This document shows positions 31,918-32,068 of a stretch of 32,068 nucleotides of DNA, one piece after another. The notes beneath the pieces were generated by a model, which did no database searches, was not told where the DNA came from, and worked only from the letters and a program-made list of their open reading frames with translations. The DNA is from Peptococcaceae bacterium. GTDB lineage: Bacteria > Bacillota > Peptococcia > Peptococcales > Peptococcaceae. Location of the stretch: the NCBI GenBank assembly GCA_900756555.1, contig CAAEKP010000075.1, positions 1 to 32,068 on the forward strand. The letters run 5' to 3'. Position 1 is the stretch's first letter. Each line of letters opens with the position of its first letter. Position numbers and translations under genes: made by a program.

Positions 31918-32068
31918 TTACTGCACTAAATACGATAAATCTCTGCCCTCGTTCTTAAACTTATGGGACACACCGCTGCGATTGTTTATCCGGCGGGCGT
32001 TGTCCCGTTCTTCTTTTTCTTCCAGCCTGCGCAGTTTAGCCCCGTTGGGGCGGCTGTCCGGCGTGTAA
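31918..32068 (-). CDS. C-terminus of an unrecognised protein (5' end outside window)
   Basis: A minus-strand frame is open from the window edge to a TAA at 31920-31918. The visible ~49 residues are highly charged (RRLEEKEERDNARR, then FKNEGRDLSYLVQ at the end). No family is recognised. No start is visible, so it is a partial gene or, less likely, a chance frame. Confidence 0.5.
   Translation of the reverse strand, partial: YTPDSRPNGAKLRRLEEKEERDNARRINNRSGVSHKFKNEGRDLSYLVQ

Noticed and set aside
31741..31929. 62-codon frame after the exonuclease gene
   Set aside because: It starts inside the right arm of a perfect terminator hairpin and has no ribosome binding site.

Overview
The window reads as a chromosomal segment of an anaerobic Firmicutes-type bacterium. 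Strong AGGAGG-like ribosome binding sites, hairpin-plus-T-run terminators, a full kdpFABC-kdpDE locus, a CCA-encoding tRNA-Ala and a B. subtilis NupOPQ-type ABC transporter all fit. A Negativicutes member (Phascolarctobacterium-like) is my best guess from overall gene style, but it is inference and not shown by any marker gene.

Layout. 1-2.6 kb: the 3' part of a nucleoside-type ABC importer operon (ATPase C-terminus, two permeases), closed by a clear terminator. 2.6-4.8 kb: a membrane CHASE-GGDEF diguanylate cyclase on the minus strand, then a GNAT acetyltransferase. 4.8-14.9 kb: an AT-richer accessory-looking block. It has two closely related alkaline-phosphatase-superfamily hydrolases on either side of a LysR regulator, then a two-gene SMR exporter and a SLC13/DASS-like anion permease. 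A further cluster follows: a zinc-ribbon protein, a ModF-like stand-alone ABC ATPase and an unrecognised 316-residue protein. 15.0-23.5 kb: the high-affinity potassium system, with a 33-residue membrane peptide, KdpF, KdpA, KdpB, KdpC, then KdpD and KdpE. The two kdp transcription units carry the same 17-bp motif at matching distance from their -10 boxes, a good candidate KdpE operator. 23.6-24.8 kb: tRNA-Ala(GGC), an IS200-like element with a frameshifted transposase, and, directly against its right end, a decayed fragment of a third hydrolase of the 5-10 kb family. 24.9-31.7 kb: housekeeping or hypothetical genes (HD-domain protein, unknown protein, small membrane protein, YetF family, CaCA exchanger, MurJ, CofE-like ligase, DEDDh exonuclease). 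The last 150 bases hold the C-terminus of an unrecognised minus-strand gene.

How it may work together. The most interesting unit is the hydrolase/LysR/hydrolase/SMR/anion-permease block. The hydrolases lack signal peptides, so a working model is uptake of an anionic ester by the permease, cytoplasmic hydrolysis, and export of a cationic product by the SMR pair under LysR control. This is inference from gene order and families; the substrate cannot be read from the sequence. The kdp block is standard in its parts but has an unannotated-size peptide gene, an enlarged KdpA loop and a duplicated promoter architecture.
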